Origin: Armatimonadota bacterium | Lineage (GTDB): Bacteria > Armatimonadota > HRBIN16 | NCBI GenBank assembly: GCA_026003195.1 | Contig: BPGU01000002.1 | Span: 1,054,001-1,118,000 of the forward strand | Direction of reading: 5' to 3' | DNA: 64,000 nucleotides | Shown here: in pieces, positions 9,108-16,943 of the stretch | How the letters are laid out: each line of letters opens with the position of its first letter | Numbering within the stretch: the stretch's first letter is position 1 | Position numbers and translations under genes: made by a program | Notes under the pieces: model-generated | What the model was told of the DNA's origin: nothing | Databases searched by the model: none | Seen by the model: only the letters and a program-made list of their open reading frames with translations

Positions 9108-9986
9108 CTACACGTTGACCCTCTCTCCCCACAGCAGGCGGTCGCGCAGTTTGGTGTAGAACTCGTCGGCATCAAACACAATCAGGTGGGTGCGCTCCTG
9201 AGCGCGGAAGACATGGACCTCATCCCCAGAACGCAAGCTGACCGCTTCCCCACCGTCTGCCTGCAGATGGAAATCGCCATCATCAGCGGTCACTACCACC
9301 CTCACTTGCTTCTCAGCGGGCAATATCAATGGGCGCGCGCTGAGCGTGTGAGCGCATATCGGTGTCAGCAACAGCACCTCGCAGGCAGGGTCCACGATCG
9401 CCCCTCCCGCCGAAAGTGAGTAGGCAGTGGAACCCGTTGGTGTTGCCACTACCAGCCCGTCGGCGGAATAGGTGGCGAGGAAGGTATCGTTGACGAAGGT
9501 TTTCAGGGTGATCATACGAGCGACCGCTCCCTTGGTCACCACCACATCGTTCAGCGCAAGCGCGTCGCAGATCGGCTTGCCGGCACGGTAGGCAACCGCC
9601 CGCACCATGAGCCTTTTCTCAAGGGTGTAATCCCCAGCCTGCACCCTCGCCATGGCGGTATGCAGTTCATGGGGTTTAATCTGCGCGATGAACCCAAAAC
9701 GCCCCAAATGCACTCCCAAAATCGGTATCCCGCGCGGCGCTGCAAGGTGGCTGGCGCGCAGAATGGTACCGTCGCCTCCCACCGCAATGAGCAGGTCGCT
9801 CCGGCAAAGTGTCGCTTCGTCACACTGGTATTCGGGCATCCCCAGCGCACGAGCAATCTCTGGCTCCAGATAGGTCTGAAGTCCCTGCGCCTGCAGCCAC
9901 TCCACCGCCTCGCGGGTGAAGCGCAGGGCATCCGGCTTGTCCGTGTGTACTATCAGCCCCACACGCTGTATCATCATTCCGCTCAC
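9108..9986 (-). CDS. nadK: NAD kinase
   Basis: Phosphorylates NAD to NADP with ATP or polyphosphate in the cytosol. 292 residues with the nucleotide-binding AVGGDGTIL (the catalytic Asp in GGDGT), ALNDVVV, and the Gly-rich ATPTGSTAYSLSAGG that forms the NAD site. The frame begins at a GTG (9986) whose bases overlap the TGA of the upstream TPR gene (GTGA), typical of translational coupling. ATG codons at 9977 and 9974 are the alternatives, and none has a strong Shine-Dalgarno sequence. RecN follows immediately. Confidence 0.95.
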   Translation of the reverse strand: MSGMMIQRVGLIVHTDKPDALRFTREAVEWLQAQGLQTYLEPEIARALGMPEYQCDEATLCRSDLLIAVGGDGTILRASHLAAPRGIPILGVHLGRFGFIAQIKPHELHTAMARVQAGDYTLEKRLMVRAVAYRAGKPICDALALNDVVVTKGAVARMITLKTFVNDTFLATYSADGLVVATPTGSTAYSLSAGGAIVDPACEVLLLTPICAHTLSARPLILPAEKQVRVVVTADDGDFHLQADGGEAVSLRSGDEVHVFRAQERTHLIVFDADEFYTKLRDRLLWGERVNV

Positions 9987-11425
9987 GGAGTGGAGGTCCT
10001 GGTGAACCGCTGCAGGTTGTTGCGGGCATCGGTATAGTTGGGATTAATGCTCAATGCCCGCCGGTAGCACTCGATGGCTTCGTTCCTTTTGCCCATCTTC
10101 TCGTATACCACACCCAGATTGTTATGGGCGTAAGCGTAGTTGGGGTTGACCGCAATCGCTTGCTTCAGGTATGTCTCCGCTTCTTCCAGTCTGCCCTGAC
10201 GGTCGCATACCAGCCCCAGACCGTTGAGCGCCTCCACGTTGCGGGCATCCTGCTTGAGCACGATCTTGTAATGCTCCTCCGCCTCCGTATCGCGGTTCAG
10301 CCGATACAGCAAGTTCGCCAGAGCGACTCGCCCTTTCAGATGCTGCGGCGACAGCACCAGCAGCTTCTCCCACGCCTGTACCGCCTCCTCGTTCTTGTTC
10401 TGCAACACCAGCACAGCGCCCAGCTGCCACCAGCCTTCGGTGTCCTTGGGATACGCTTCCACCAGCGCACGGTAGGCGTCCTCTGCCTCCGGCAGCCGTT
10501 TGTCCTTTTGATAGAGCGAGGCAAGCGCCAGCAAGGTCTCCCGGTGATTCGGCTGCAGTTCCAGCGCACGGCGGAGAGCCTTTTCCGCTTCGGCAGAGTT
10601 GTTGGCACGGGCGTACAGCACGCCGAGATTGTAGTGCGCCACAAAGGAATCGGGCTGCATCGAGGCGGCGCGCTGGAAGAGCTGTATCGCTTTGGCGTCC
10701 TGCTTCAGCGCAGCGTACGTCTGCGCCAGCCCGAGCACTGCCCCGATCAAACGTGCGTCTATCGCCAGCGCCTTCATAAACGCCGCTTCCGCGTCACGCA
10801 GGTTCCCTGCGGCGTGCAGCGCCAGCCCGAGATTGGTCCACACCTGTGCATTTCTCGGCTCCAGAGCAGCCGCTTTGCGATATGCCTCTATCGCCTCCTT
10901 GGGGCGATTCGCCCCCATCAGCGCGACACCGAGGTTATTCCATGTATAGGGGTCACGGGGGTTCAGGCGTGCGGCGGTCTGGAAGGCGACTATCGCCTCG
11001 TTCAGCTTGCCCTGCTTCATCAGGATATTGGCGAGGTTATAGTGGGCGTCGGCGAAGTCGGGCTTCAGCTTCAGCACTGTACGGTACTCCGCAAGCGCCT
11101 TGTCGGGTTGCCCCGTATGCAAATAGGCGTTGCCCAGATTGTTATGTGCCTGTGCGTCGTTGGGCGCCAGCTGAACCAGCTGCTCCAGCACGGGCACAGC
11201 ATCCGCCGCTCTGCCCACACGCAGATACAAGAAACCCAGCCACTGCAGCGTGCCCTTGTGGTTGGGAGATTTCTGCCTTGCGCCCTCCAGTGTCTCTATC
11301 GCCTGCGTCACGTTGCCCGCCTGGTACTGCTTTACCGCTTTGGCCACTAAATCATCCGCTTCGTCTGCGAAAGCAACGAACGCAGCCAGGGAAAGCAAAA
11401 TCCACAAACCTGAGCGCCGAAGCAT
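9983..11425 (-). CDS. Exported tetratricopeptide-repeat protein
   Basis: 480 residues. A signal peptide (MLRRSGLWILLSLAAFVAFA) is followed by about a dozen TPR units of 34 residues running almost to the C-terminus, with typical pieces such as AHNNLGNAYLHTGQPDKAL and AHYNLANILMKQGKLNEA. TPR arrays bind other proteins; the partner is unknown. A GAGGAGGG Shine-Dalgarno sequence precedes the ATG. It sits 36 bases after the membrane-NTPase gene and overlaps nadK by 4 bases, so it is probably part of one transcript with both. No catalytic domain is visible. Confidence 0.85.
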   Translation of the reverse strand: MLRRSGLWILLSLAAFVAFADEADDLVAKAVKQYQAGNVTQAIETLEGARQKSPNHKGTLQWLGFLYLRVGRAADAVPVLEQLVQLAPNDAQAHNNLGNAYLHTGQPDKALAEYRTVLKLKPDFADAHYNLANILMKQGKLNEAIVAFQTAARLNPRDPYTWNNLGVALMGANRPKEAIEAYRKAAALEPRNAQVWTNLGLALHAAGNLRDAEAAFMKALAIDARLIGAVLGLAQTYAALKQDAKAIQLFQRAASMQPDSFVAHYNLGVLYARANNSAEAEKALRRALELQPNHRETLLALASLYQKDKRLPEAEDAYRALVEAYPKDTEGWWQLGAVLVLQNKNEEAVQAWEKLLVLSPQHLKGRVALANLLYRLNRDTEAEEHYKIVLKQDARNVEALNGLGLVCDRQGRLEEAETYLKQAIAVNPNYAYAHNNLGVVYEKMGKRNEAIECYRRALSINPNYTDARNNLQRFTRTSTP

Positions 11426-11461
11426 CGTACTCTTCCCTCCTCGGCTAGCGGTACGCTCTGA

Positions 11462-13210
11462 TTATATCAGATAGCGGGAAGGGGAGGCAATTCCACCCGG
11501 CAGAACCCTTTGCAGGAGGCTTTCAGCATCCACTTCCGCAGCACGCACGATTGTCGCAGTGGCGAGAAGAGGATAACGCTTTTGAACTTCCTCTATCCGT
11601 TCATGCCTCACCACCCACACCATCGCCTGGGGGGCATCGGTCTGTAAGCGATGCAATACCGGCGCCCATCCGTCACCGCGTAGTTCCAGAGGTCCCACCT
11701 CGTCCACAAAGAGCAACTGCACCTTCTCCGCCATCGCCGATTCCAGAGCCTGCCTTCCGAAGGCGATCCCCTCGGGATCAAACGAAAACGCCCCCGTCCG
11801 AACCGCCTCTGCTTGCTCAGACCGTCGGGCAAGCACACGCTCTTCGCCCGAAAGCAGGTCCCTGACCCAGTACATATCCCGTTGCCCATTGCTCCAGCGA
11901 CCGGGAGAGACGATGCCTCCCACCCTCCATCCGGCACGACGCGCATGTTCCGCCAGAGCGAGGCAAAGAGTGGTTTTTCCCTCGCCGCGCGCGCCGGTGA
12001 GTATCACCCGGCGTGCTTCCAGACGCTCCTGCCACTTGTCAACGAGCTGAAAAAGGCGCGCCAGCGTGCCCACTGGCTCACGTACCACGTCTCTCAGGTT
12101 CGGAATGTTCGCGAGGAAGTCGGGCAAGGCTCGAAAAGCGGATTGCACCGCCACCTGCACCACCGCCAAACGCCCTCGCGACAGCAGGCGCAGAATACGC
12201 GGATGGCTCAGCTCCACACCGATGCCTGCGAACAGAACCACCAGCAGCACCGCCCGCACAGCCATCTGCGCGCCCGCCTGCAGCCCCTTCGCTGCGTCTC
12301 CACCGGCTGCCCCCAGCACCAGCCCGGAGAGCACACTCACCAGAAGCATCTCCCCCCACAGACGGGGATTTTTCAGCCTTCCGGCTATCCGGCGATAGCG
12401 GAAGAATATCGCTGCAGTAACCGCAGCGACCACAGGCACGACGATGGAAAGCGCAACCGCCCCCACGAACCACAATCCCACCGGCAGAGCCATGCACCAC
12501 ACGCCCAGTAACGGAAGCGAGCGACGGAACTCTGCACTGCCTTGCACAGGCTGGGGCGGTGCGCTCTCTACCTGGGGGATACGCCCTGAGGTGCCTGCCA
12601 GTCTCTTCTTCACCTGCCTGCCTACGTACCAGCCGGCAAGCCCCGCCGTGATGCCCAGAGCGCTCTGTATCGCCACCAGCGCGAGCAGCACACTGGCAGG
12701 CTGCCAGCCCTGCCAGCCCGTTCGCTGAGAGGCGAACTGCAAGAGCGCAGTGAACACGCGCATCAGGTCGACGCCGTAGAGGATGGTTAAGGAAACAATC
12801 TTCTGCAGCAGGGTATAGCTCACCGCCAGCGCGCCGCCCACCGCACATCCCAGCCAGCTCCGCCCCAGCAACCGCAAGGAGATGTGCAGGATTACTCCTT
12901 CGACGAAGATGCCAATCATCGGGCTGAGCAGAACTGCACTTGGCGATATCGCCTTCATCAGTGCACACACCAGCGCCGTTCGCCAGATAAGCCCCCTGTC
13001 TGTCCATACTTGCGCGGCAGCCGTCACCAGAAAAACGCTTGCCGTCGCCATGATCGTCCCGGCGAAGGGCACGCGCAGATTGTGCAGGAAACTGCCCACC
13101 ACAATCTCCAGTGCTGCCCACAGGCTACCCAGCGCAGCAGCGCGACTCCATACGCTGATTGCCTGTGGCAGAGGCTGGATGTTGCTGCGGCGTTGTTGGG
13201 ATTGTGTCAC
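11462..13210 (-). CDS. Polytopic membrane protein fused to a THEP1-type NTPase domain
   Basis: 582 residues in three blocks. Residues about 15-200 hold some six hydrophobic segments reminiscent of ECF-transporter substrate-binding (S) subunits. Residues about 240-390 hold a second hydrophobic block with a pattern loosely like EcfT transmembrane subunits, including an amphipathic stretch after ILRLLSRG. Residues about 400-575 are a P-loop NTPase of the THEP1 family: Walker A GARGEGKTT (about 406-414) and Walker B with the family signature FVDEVGPLEL (about 502). The family hydrolyses nucleoside triphosphates, but its role fused to a membrane channel is unknown. I chose the GTG at 13210 because GGGGGG lies 8 bases upstream; ATGs at 13228 and 13261 are alternatives. 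The S/T likeness is an inference from hydropathy and spacing. Confidence 0.65.
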   Translation of the reverse strand: MTQSQQRRSNIQPLPQAISVWSRAAALGSLWAALEIVVGSFLHNLRVPFAGTIMATASVFLVTAAAQVWTDRGLIWRTALVCALMKAISPSAVLLSPMIGIFVEGVILHISLRLLGRSWLGCAVGGALAVSYTLLQKIVSLTILYGVDLMRVFTALLQFASQRTGWQGWQPASVLLALVAIQSALGITAGLAGWYVGRQVKKRLAGTSGRIPQVESAPPQPVQGSAEFRRSLPLLGVWCMALPVGLWFVGAVALSIVVPVVAAVTAAIFFRYRRIAGRLKNPRLWGEMLLVSVLSGLVLGAAGGDAAKGLQAGAQMAVRAVLLVVLFAGIGVELSHPRILRLLSRGRLAVVQVAVQSAFRALPDFLANIPNLRDVVREPVGTLARLFQLVDKWQERLEARRVILTGARGEGKTTLCLALAEHARRAGWRVGGIVSPGRWSNGQRDMYWVRDLLSGEERVLARRSEQAEAVRTGAFSFDPEGIAFGRQALESAMAEKVQLLFVDEVGPLELRGDGWAPVLHRLQTDAPQAMVWVVRHERIEEVQKRYPLLATATIVRAAEVDAESLLQRVLPGGIASPSRYLI

Positions 13211-13513
13211 GGTGGATTCCCCCCTCATCCGTTGCTCTCGGCGTGGATATTTCGCGTACAACGAGAGAAAACCTGTGCCGAAGGAAGGCGGAAAAGCAGG
13301 CTACACCACCGCTAGGGACATGAAGAGGCCGCTCAAGGGGGCGGCTTCTCGGACCTGTGAGTTCAACCTGCTTTTTGCCATGCCAAGCGTCAACAAAGCA
13401 TCTCAGGCTGTTGCTACAGTGAGGTTCTTCGCTTGCGCTCAGAAGGACACGCATGACGTTACTACTCTGTAACATCCAGAACAATCCGTTTGGACAGACC
13501 ACCAGTATCTCTA
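13211..13513. repeat. Gene-free stretch with decayed repeat
   Basis: No gene is supported here. Around 13,405-13,470 is a stretch built from pieces such as ggttcttcgcttgcgctcag and acgcatgacgtt, of the same style as the repeats near 1,395 and 14,400. At about 13,327-13,345 gccgc and gcggc can pair around a short loop, but there is no T-run and no neighbouring gene it would clearly terminate. Confidence 0.35.
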
Positions 13514-14263
13514 CTCGTTTTGAAGAAGATAAGCCCCCCAAAATTAGTGGTTTTCTTGCTAAGTGATTGATATTGGACGCCCATGACTGATGCCGAACCC
13601 GCCCATTACAGGAAGCTGTTCCTGAGGTCGCTTCTTCCACACATAAGGATGGCGATAAGCATTCCAATACTCTACGGCAGCATACAACGCCTCAGCCATT
13701 TCATCCAAGATCTCAAAACGCCTCCCTTTGAGTGCCAGAGATTTTAACTGCTTCCACCAAGGCTCAATCCAATTCAGCCAACAGTCATATTGGGGATGGC
13801 CGAGTCGGACAAATGCACCCCCTCGCGTTCCTCAAAAGCCCGCTGCAGACCTTCCAGTGTCCACAACTTGAACGGATACCCTAGCGTGTCGGGCTCTTTT
13901 GCAGCGCCAGGCTCATCAAAGCACTGCGCACTGCTTGGCTGTGCACCGGTCTGCGACCACTGCGCTTCTTGTCTTGCAGACCTGCAAGACCCCCCTCGTT
14001 GAAGCGGCGCACCCCAAAAACACCCGTGGTCGGGCTGCGACAGCCGACCCGCTTTGCCGCTTCGCAAGCATACCGTTCCGGATGATCCATCATCAAGGCG
14101 TATGAGGCGGGCGCGCTGCACCAGGCGGAACGGTTGAATGCGCGAAGCTGTCAATCGTCGGATTTGGGATCTCTCTTCGGTGGTCAATGGGCGTAGTTTG
14201 ACTGGTTGTCGCATCTCTTTCTCCTGCTCAAGTATGAGGAGACTATACCAGATTCTTAACGAG
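13514..14263 (-). mobile_element. Decayed IS630-family element
   Basis: The element contains the broken transposase described separately. The candidate ends are CTCGTTTTGAAGAAG at 13514 and, on the other strand, CTCGTTAAGAATC ending at 14263. They match only partly, so the boundaries are approximate. At about 750 bp it is shorter than a usual IS630 (1.0-1.2 kb), in line with an internal deletion. Confidence 0.4.
13559..14214 (-). pseudogene. IS630-family transposase, frameshifted and internally deleted
   Basis: The start MRQPVKLRPLTTEERSQIRR and the following helix-turn-helix region are recognisable, but reading switches frame near 14,105 (continuing as [17 protein letters not shown]) and again near 13,900. 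The frame then jumps from the linker ([13 protein letters not shown]) almost directly to the C-terminal catalytic block ([13 protein letters not shown]) with its Glu, so the middle catalytic Asp residues are missing. It ends with [14 protein letters not shown] and a stop at 13559. It cannot encode an active enzyme. Confidence 0.8.
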
Positions 14264-14593
14264 AAAAACATTATCTACGCTATATATTTTACCTTATCTT
14301 ATTCGTTATGTAACAAGTGATGCCCTGCTTCTAAAGAGGTTTAGCACTTCGTCTGCCTGATTGTTTGGTAGCGACAGGATAGCAACGCCCCCCTGTCATT
14401 CTCTGCGAAGCGAAGAGTCTCACTGTATAGACACTTGGAGATGCTTCGCTGCCCCCCGACAGGACAGGATTCGTTCGCTCCACCTGAAAAAGCAACATCA
14501 GCATTGCAAGAGAGAGCCTTGACGAACTCACTGAGCAGCATTCTAGGTTCTCCCAATGTCCGCCCCTGAGGCTTCTCCCAACAGATTTTGAGG
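14264..14593. repeat. Gene-free stretch: AT-rich tract and decayed repeat
   Basis: 14,264-14,310 is AT-rich (tatatattttaccttatc). From about 14,330 to 14,570 follows a composite of repeat-like pieces (ctgcgaagcgaagagtctc, ggagatgcttcgctg) similar in style to those at 1,395 and 13,430. No gene is supported. The ispH promoter begins directly after it. Confidence 0.4.
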
Positions 14594-14599
14594 TATAAT
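14594..14599 (+). promoter_or_regulatory. ispH -10 box, leaderless arrangement
   Basis: A perfect TATAAT ends 8 bases before the ispH ATG, so transcription would start at or within two bases of the start codon. There is no good -35 box at the right distance and no Shine-Dalgarno sequence between the box and the ATG. Confidence 0.6.
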
Positions 14600-14607
14600 A
14601 AGAAGCC

Positions 14608-15567
14608 ATGGAACGTATCATTTTGGCTTCACCGCGTGGATTTTGCGCAGGGGTATCGTACGCCATAGAGGTGCTGAACCTGGCGATAGAGGCGTACGGC
14701 ACGCCGCTGTATATGCGCCATGCCATCGTGCACAACGAACACGTGGTGCGCTCGTTCGAGCGGCGGGGTGTTATCTTCGTAGAGGAGATCTCAGAAATCC
14801 CGCCGGGGTCAACGGTTGTTTTCAGCGCGCATGGCGTGTCGCCGAAGGTACGTCAGCAAGCGGCAGAGCGCAACCTGCACGTCATCGACGCCACCTGCCC
14901 ACTGGTTTCCAAAGTGCACCGCGAGGTGCAGCGTTTCGCCTCACAGGGCTACCACATCCTCTACATTGGGCATGCGGGGCACGTGGAAGCGACGGGCACG
15001 ATGGGACATGCACCCGGGCAGATTACGCTGGTGCAGACGGTGGAAGACGCCGAGCGGGTAGAGGTACCGGAGGGTAAACTGGCGGTAGCTACCCAAACCA
15101 CTCTGAGCCTGTATGAAGTAGAGCGCATCATGGCAGTGCTCAGACGCCGTTTCCCACACCTCGAAACGCCTCCGAAAGAGGACATCTGCTACGCCACCAC
15201 CAATCGCCAGAACGCGGTGAGGGAGCTGGCAAGGAGGAGCGACCTGATACTGGTCATCGGCAGCCGCACCAGCAGCAACTCTAACCGATTGTGCGAGGTC
15301 GCGCGAGAGCAAGGAGTGCCTGCTTATCTGCTGCTGGAGCCTGAAGAAGTGCTGCCCCAGTGGCGTACCGATTACCGCGTGGTGGGTGTGACCAGCGGCG
15401 CATCCACCCCTGAAAGCTCGGTGGAAGCGATTGTGGGGGAACTGCTCAAAGGACAGGAGCATGTTCCTGTGCACACGCTGGAGACCGTTGAGGAAAACGT
15501 TGTTTTTCTTCCTCCACGCACCCTTATCGCCAGAGCGACGCAGGGAGCATCCTCTGCGGAAGGCTAA
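14608..15567 (+). CDS. ispH: 4-hydroxy-3-methylbut-2-enyl diphosphate reductase
   Basis: Last step of the MEP pathway, making IPP and DMAPP with a [4Fe-4S] cluster. The 319-residue protein has the three cluster cysteines C13 (SPRGFCAGV), C97 (DATCPLVSKVH) and C194 (DICYATTNRQ), plus the active-site Glu in the GHVEATGTMG loop (E127). Length and spacing are normal. The ATG has no Shine-Dalgarno sequence, consistent with the leaderless promoter just upstream. Its stop codon overlaps the stop of the convergent response-regulator gene at 15564. Confidence 0.97.
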   Translation: MERIILASPRGFCAGVSYAIEVLNLAIEAYGTPLYMRHAIVHNEHVVRSFERRGVIFVEEISEIPPGSTVVFSAHGVSPKVRQQAAERNLHVIDATCPLVSKVHREVQRFASQGYHILYIGHAGHVEATGTMGHAPGQITLVQTVEDAERVEVPEGKLAVATQTTLSLYEVERIMAVLRRRFPHLETPPKEDICYATTNRQNAVRELARRSDLILVIGSRTSSNSNRLCEVAREQGVPAYLLLEPEEVLPQWRTDYRVVGVTSGASTPESSVEAIVGELLKGQEHVPVHTLETVEENVVFLPPRTLIARATQGASSAEG

Positions 15568-16943
15568 GCAGCCTTTTCTTGCTTTCCCTCCATCAACGGA
15601 CGCACGCAGTTGCGCCCGGCGCGCTTGGCTTCGTACAGCGCGGCATCCGCTACCTCGATGATTTCGGAGGGAGAGAGCATGTATGGCATGTATTCTGCCA
15701 CGCCGAAGCTGGCAGTCACCTGGCGATAGGGATTGCGCGCTTCGGCAATCGCTTGGCGCAGTTGCTCCGCGACATGGATGGCTTCGCTCAGGGGATAGCA
15801 TGGCAGTAGCACGCACAGCTCTTCTCCACCATATCTTGCCACAAAACTGCCTGCGGGAGCGTTTTCTTGCAGAATCTGTGCTACCAGCCGCAGCACCTCG
15901 TCACCTGCCTGGTGCCCATAGGTATCATTCAAGCGCTTGAAGTAGTCTATGTCCAGCAAGACGAATGAAAACGTACACTCGCTCTGCCGTGCTGCCAGGA
16001 AAAGCTCCGCCATTTTGTCCTGCAAGGCACGGTGATTGAGTAATCCGGTGAGCGCATCGGTGAACGCCAGGCTCTCCAAACGCTCGTTGAGAGCGCGAAG
16101 CCTGTTCTCGTACTCCACGCGTTCGGTAATGTCCACGCTGGCGCAGATACCACCTACCACTTCTCCGTTGGGTCCATGCAGAGGGAACAGGCTGCGCAAC
16201 ACATGCCGGATACTGCCGTCCCGGCAGCGATCCACGTTTTGCACAACGATGTTCTGCTCGCCGCTCATGACTTGGTGAATGAGTTCCGCCATTTTCTCTT
16301 CGTTCTCAGGAAGGATGATGGTTTCAAAGATGGAGCTCGTGAGCACCTCGTATTCTTGCCATCCGTAGAGCTGAGAGGCGGCGCGGTTCCACTCGTAGAT
16401 AACGCCTTCCGCATCAAAGGTAAAGCATGCTACGGGTACGTTTTCGAACAGCTCTCGGAAGCGCAGGTTCGCCTGCTGAATCATCTCCTGCGACTGCTCC
16501 AGTGCCTTCGTTTTCAGCTCCAGCTCCTCTTTCTGTTGGGCAAGAGCGTTGTACGCCTCACGCAGACGTTTTTCCATATCCAGAATACGCCGGGCGACGC
16601 TGAGGCGAGAAGCCAGTTCCGCACGGTCCAGAGGCTTGGACAGAAAGTCGTCCGCACCTGATCCAATGGCATGGAAACGGTCTTGCTTGGAGTTGCGGGC
16701 GGTCAGGAGGATAAAGTAGGTATACCGCGTGTCTTGCTGGGCGCGGACGCGACGACAGATCTCGAGACCATCCATCCCGGGCATCATCCAGTCGGAGATG
16801 ACCAGGGGAAACCGCTCTTGCCGGAAGGCTTCCCACGCTTCCGCGCCATCTTTGGCGGCAGTCACCGTATATCCCAGCTCTTCCAGCGCCTTTCGCAGGA
16901 TGAGACGCGAAACACCATCATCCTCGGCAATCAACACCCTCAT
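15564..16943 (-). CDS. Response regulator with PAS and GGDEF domains (diguanylate cyclase)
   Basis: 459 residues: REC domain 1-120 with acidic pocket AEDD and phospho-acceptor D51 ([11 protein letters not shown]), a short coiled coil about 125-160, a PAS domain about 165-290 ([19 protein letters not shown]), and a GGDEF domain about 300-455. The active-site motif reads [13 protein letters not shown], a functional GGEEL variant. No RxxD inhibitory site precedes it, so product inhibition may be weak. It is predicted to make cyclic di-GMP when phosphorylated. Its start overlaps the hybrid kinase stop (ATGA), making it the probable output of that kinase. Confidence 0.92.
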   Translation of the reverse strand: MRVLIAEDDGVSRLILRKALEELGYTVTAAKDGAEAWEAFRQERFPLVISDWMMPGMDGLEICRRVRAQQDTRYTYFILLTARNSKQDRFHAIGSGADDFLSKPLDRAELASRLSVARRILDMEKRLREAYNALAQQKEELELKTKALEQSQEMIQQANLRFRELFENVPVACFTFDAEGVIYEWNRAASQLYGWQEYEVLTSSIFETIILPENEEKMAELIHQVMSGEQNIVVQNVDRCRDGSIRHVLRSLFPLHGPNGEVVGGICASVDITERVEYENRLRALNERLESLAFTDALTGLLNHRALQDKMAELFLAARQSECTFSFVLLDIDYFKRLNDTYGHQAGDEVLRLVAQILQENAPAGSFVARYGGEELCVLLPCYPLSEAIHVAEQLRQAIAEARNPYRQVTASFGVAEYMPYMLSPSEIIEVADAALYEAKRAGRNCVRPLMEGKQEKAA

